Shown here: positions 62,524-64,000 of the stretch, one piece after another
Numbering within the stretch: position 1 is the stretch's first letter
How the letters are laid out: each line of letters begins with the position of its first letter
NCBI RefSeq assembly: GCF_001458735.1
Contig: NZ_CZQA01000013.1
Location: forward strand, 116,697 to 180,696
Direction: 5' to 3'
DNA length: 64,000 nt
From: Candidatus Nitrospira nitrosa
GTDB lineage: Bacteria; Nitrospirota; Nitrospiria; Nitrospirales; Nitrospiraceae
Made by a program: the position numbers and the translations under genes
The notes under the pieces: model-generated
What the model was told of the DNA's origin: nothing
Databases searched by the model: none
Seen by the model: only the letters and a program-made list of their open reading frames with translations

Positions 62524-63540
62524 ATGATGTGTTATGCGGGCATTGATCTCCATGCCACGAATAGTGTGCTGGTCGTGATTGATGAAGCGGATCGAGTGCT
62601 GTATCAGAAACGCCTCCGCAATGACCTGGCCGTGATCTTCACGGCCTTAACACCGTATCAGACCACGCTGCAGGGCGTGGTCGTTGAGTCCACCTATAAT
62701 TGGTACTGGTTAGTCGACGGGCTCATGGAAGCAGGGTACCGGGTCCACCTCGCTCATGCACCAGCCCTGCCGCAGTATAGTGGGCTCAAGCATGTTGACG
62801 ATCAACACGATGCGCAGTGGTTAGCCCATTTACTCCGGCTAGGTTTGCTCCCTACCGGGTACATTTACCCCAAAGCGGAACGGGCCGTGCGGGACTTGTT
62901 GCGGAAGCGCAGTCAGTTGGTTCGGCACAAGACCATGGTCGTGCTGAGCCTACAAAGCCTGCTGACACGACTGACTGGCAATCGGCTCTCCCTCCCTCGG
63001 CTTCGACAGCTCACCCCAGAGGGCATTCAGGCACTTGTGCCATTTCCCGAACATGTGCAATCGGTCAGCAGTTCGTTGGCTGTGCTGCAATGTCTGGAGC
63101 ACGAGATTCACACGATTGAGGGCACGGTTCGGGAAGCGGGGCGGACTCAGCCGGGCTATGTGCTCTTACAGACCGTCCCCGGAATCGGGCCGATCTTGGC
63201 GGGCACCATTCTCCTGGAAGCCGGTGACCTGCGGCGGTTTGCGACCGTGGGACACTTCGCCTCCTACTGTCGCTGTGTCGGCAGCGAACATGTGAGTAAC
63301 GGCAAACGCAAAGGGGCTGGCAACACGAAGAACGGCAACAAGTATTTAAGCTGGGCGTTCATCGAGGCGGCGCACTTCGCCATTCGCTATGAGGCCGTGA
63401 TTCGCACGTATTATCAGCGCAAGCAGGCACGGACGCATCCCCTTGTGGCGCTGAAGGCCGTGGCCCATAAATTGGCGCGGGCCTGCTATCACATGCTCCG
63501 TGCGCAGGTGCCATTCGATCTGTCCCGCGCTTTTGGCTAG
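62524..63540 (+). CDS. IS110-family transposase
   Basis: 338 residues from ATG 62524, which has GAGGAGG five bases upstream. The N-terminal DEDD domain shows CYAGIDLHATNSVLVV, VVVESTYNWYWLVDGL and LKHVDDQHDAQWLAHLLRLG, giving the D, E and two D of the RuvC-like site. The C-terminal Tnp_2 domain has VPGIGPILAGTILLEAGDLR, FASYCRCVGSE with the catalytic-serine region, and NGNKYLSWAFIEAAHFA. All parts appear intact. Confidence 0.93.
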   Translation: MMCYAGIDLHATNSVLVVIDEADRVLYQKRLRNDLAVIFTALTPYQTTLQGVVVESTYNWYWLVDGLMEAGYRVHLAHAPALPQYSGLKHVDDQHDAQWLAHLLRLGLLPTGYIYPKAERAVRDLLRKRSQLVRHKTMVVLSLQSLLTRLTGNRLSLPRLRQLTPEGIQALVPFPEHVQSVSSSLAVLQCLEHEIHTIEGTVREAGRTQPGYVLLQTVPGIGPILAGTILLEAGDLRRFATVGHFASYCRCVGSEHVSNGKRKGAGNTKNGNKYLSWAFIEAAHFAIRYEAVIRTYYQRKQARTHPLVALKAVAHKLARACYHMLRAQVPFDLSRAFG

Positions 63541-64000
63541 GCGCGGCAGAGCTGGGGGGAGCTGGGAGCTCGCAAAGGGGTTGAGGCCACACCTCGCACT
63601 CCCGATTAGCCCCGGTCTTCCCCCTTCAACTCCCTCGCCACTGGCGTGGGGACTGAGACGCCTCGACCGTGAGCCATGATGGGGTTGGCGCCAGCCCGCT
63701 GGTAGCCAGACGTCCTGTGCGTAGGTATGCTGGACACGGCCGGGAACCGACGGTTGTCTGGGGCACGAGGTGCCAGGGGCTGGAGTGGATCCCCGACGGG
63801 GCTCGCTCCCACGCCTTGATCCTGATGGGTGACTGGTGCGGCTCAAATCCGAGCTGACACTGCTGACGACGACAACCGGGATGCGACGGAGTCACGCGAC
63901 CACCATGGCGAGGGAAGACGTCGTCGGAGACCTCGCCCCGTTTGTAGGATACGGAGGGCATGATCGGCTGTGCCCTCTTGACCGGAGCCTTCGAGATGGG
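63541..64000 (+). ncRNA. gene-free structured tail of the IS110 element, candidate bridge-RNA region
   Basis: Downstream of the transposase stop is 460 bp of GC-rich DNA without a convincing gene. It carries several compact hairpins: CGCC/GGCG near 63640, GGCAC-GAG-GTGCC (63762-63774), CCCC-GAC-GGGG (63791-63801) and GAGGGCA/TGCCCTC (63955-63978). IS110/IS1111 elements carry a structured bridge RNA in a non-coding end. Its position here (after the gene) would fit the IS1111 group, but the RNA boundaries and guide loops are not established, and the element may run past the window. Confidence 0.35.

Overview
The window looks like a chromosomal segment of a Nitrospira-type bacterium (phylum Nitrospirota). 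This is inferred from the gene repertoire and protein style: a GH63-like glucosidase next to a glycogen-debranching enzyme, a SulP transporter fused to a carbonic anhydrase, PEP-CTERM/exopolysaccharide export proteins, many small exported hypothetical proteins, and IS110/IS630/IS3 elements. No 16S rRNA or other decisive marker is present. Gene order is mostly short operons, with one tRNA, no rRNA and no CRISPR array.

Layout. 1-5.1 kb: a truncated TVP38/TMEM64 membrane protein, a sulfite-oxidase-like molybdopterin protein, a small inverted-repeat element, and a ydbH-ynbE-ydbL operon (envelope lipid transport). 5.3-8.0 kb: an orphan HAMP membrane protein with a prepilin-like protein, a DUF3565 protein, and a GlcG/HbpS-like protein translationally coupled to a lipoprotein. 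8.1-14.5 kb: two large glycan-active enzymes and a secreted beta-helix protein. 14.6-17.8 kb: coaE, trxB, thiI and tRNA-Ser(CGA). 18-21.4 kb: a PEP-CTERM protein with its terminator and a candidate sigma-54 promoter, a decayed IS3 element and a DUF2779 nuclease. 21.5-28.2 kb: a MATE exporter, then a MarR-RND/MMPL-LolA-like-DUF1302 cassette carrying three copies of the same palindrome, then a fragment of a second MATE gene. 28.7-30.9 kb: the SulP-STAS-beta-carbonic anhydrase fusion.

31-44 kb is accessory in character. It holds tandem paralogous exported proteins, three dispersed copies of an unrecognised small single-TM protein family ending in FHPP, a Na+/H+ antiporter cut by an intact IS630 element (the target site can be reconstructed to the base), PepSY and cupredoxin-like exported proteins, and hflK-hflC. 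44-46.9 kb: a ketopantoate-reductase-like protein with an extra molybdopterin-oxidoreductase-like domain, a sirtuin (cobB) and a HAD hydrolase. 47-58.4 kb is housekeeping: a receiver-domain protein, valS-nadC-birA-coaX, grpE-dnaK-dnaJ and rsmE. 58.5-64 kb: a RelE/ParE-type toxin-antitoxin pair, a dead NUDIX gene, a THUMP RNA methyltransferase, an exopolysaccharide export protein, and an IS110 transposase followed by a gene-free, hairpin-rich tail.

The most promising signals are the FHPP small-protein family, the MarR operator set, the panE-molybdopterin fusion, the IS110 downstream region as a possible bridge RNA, and the sigma-54-like control region of the PEP-CTERM gene. Start codons were adjusted where a Shine-Dalgarno sequence pointed to a different start from the longest open frame.
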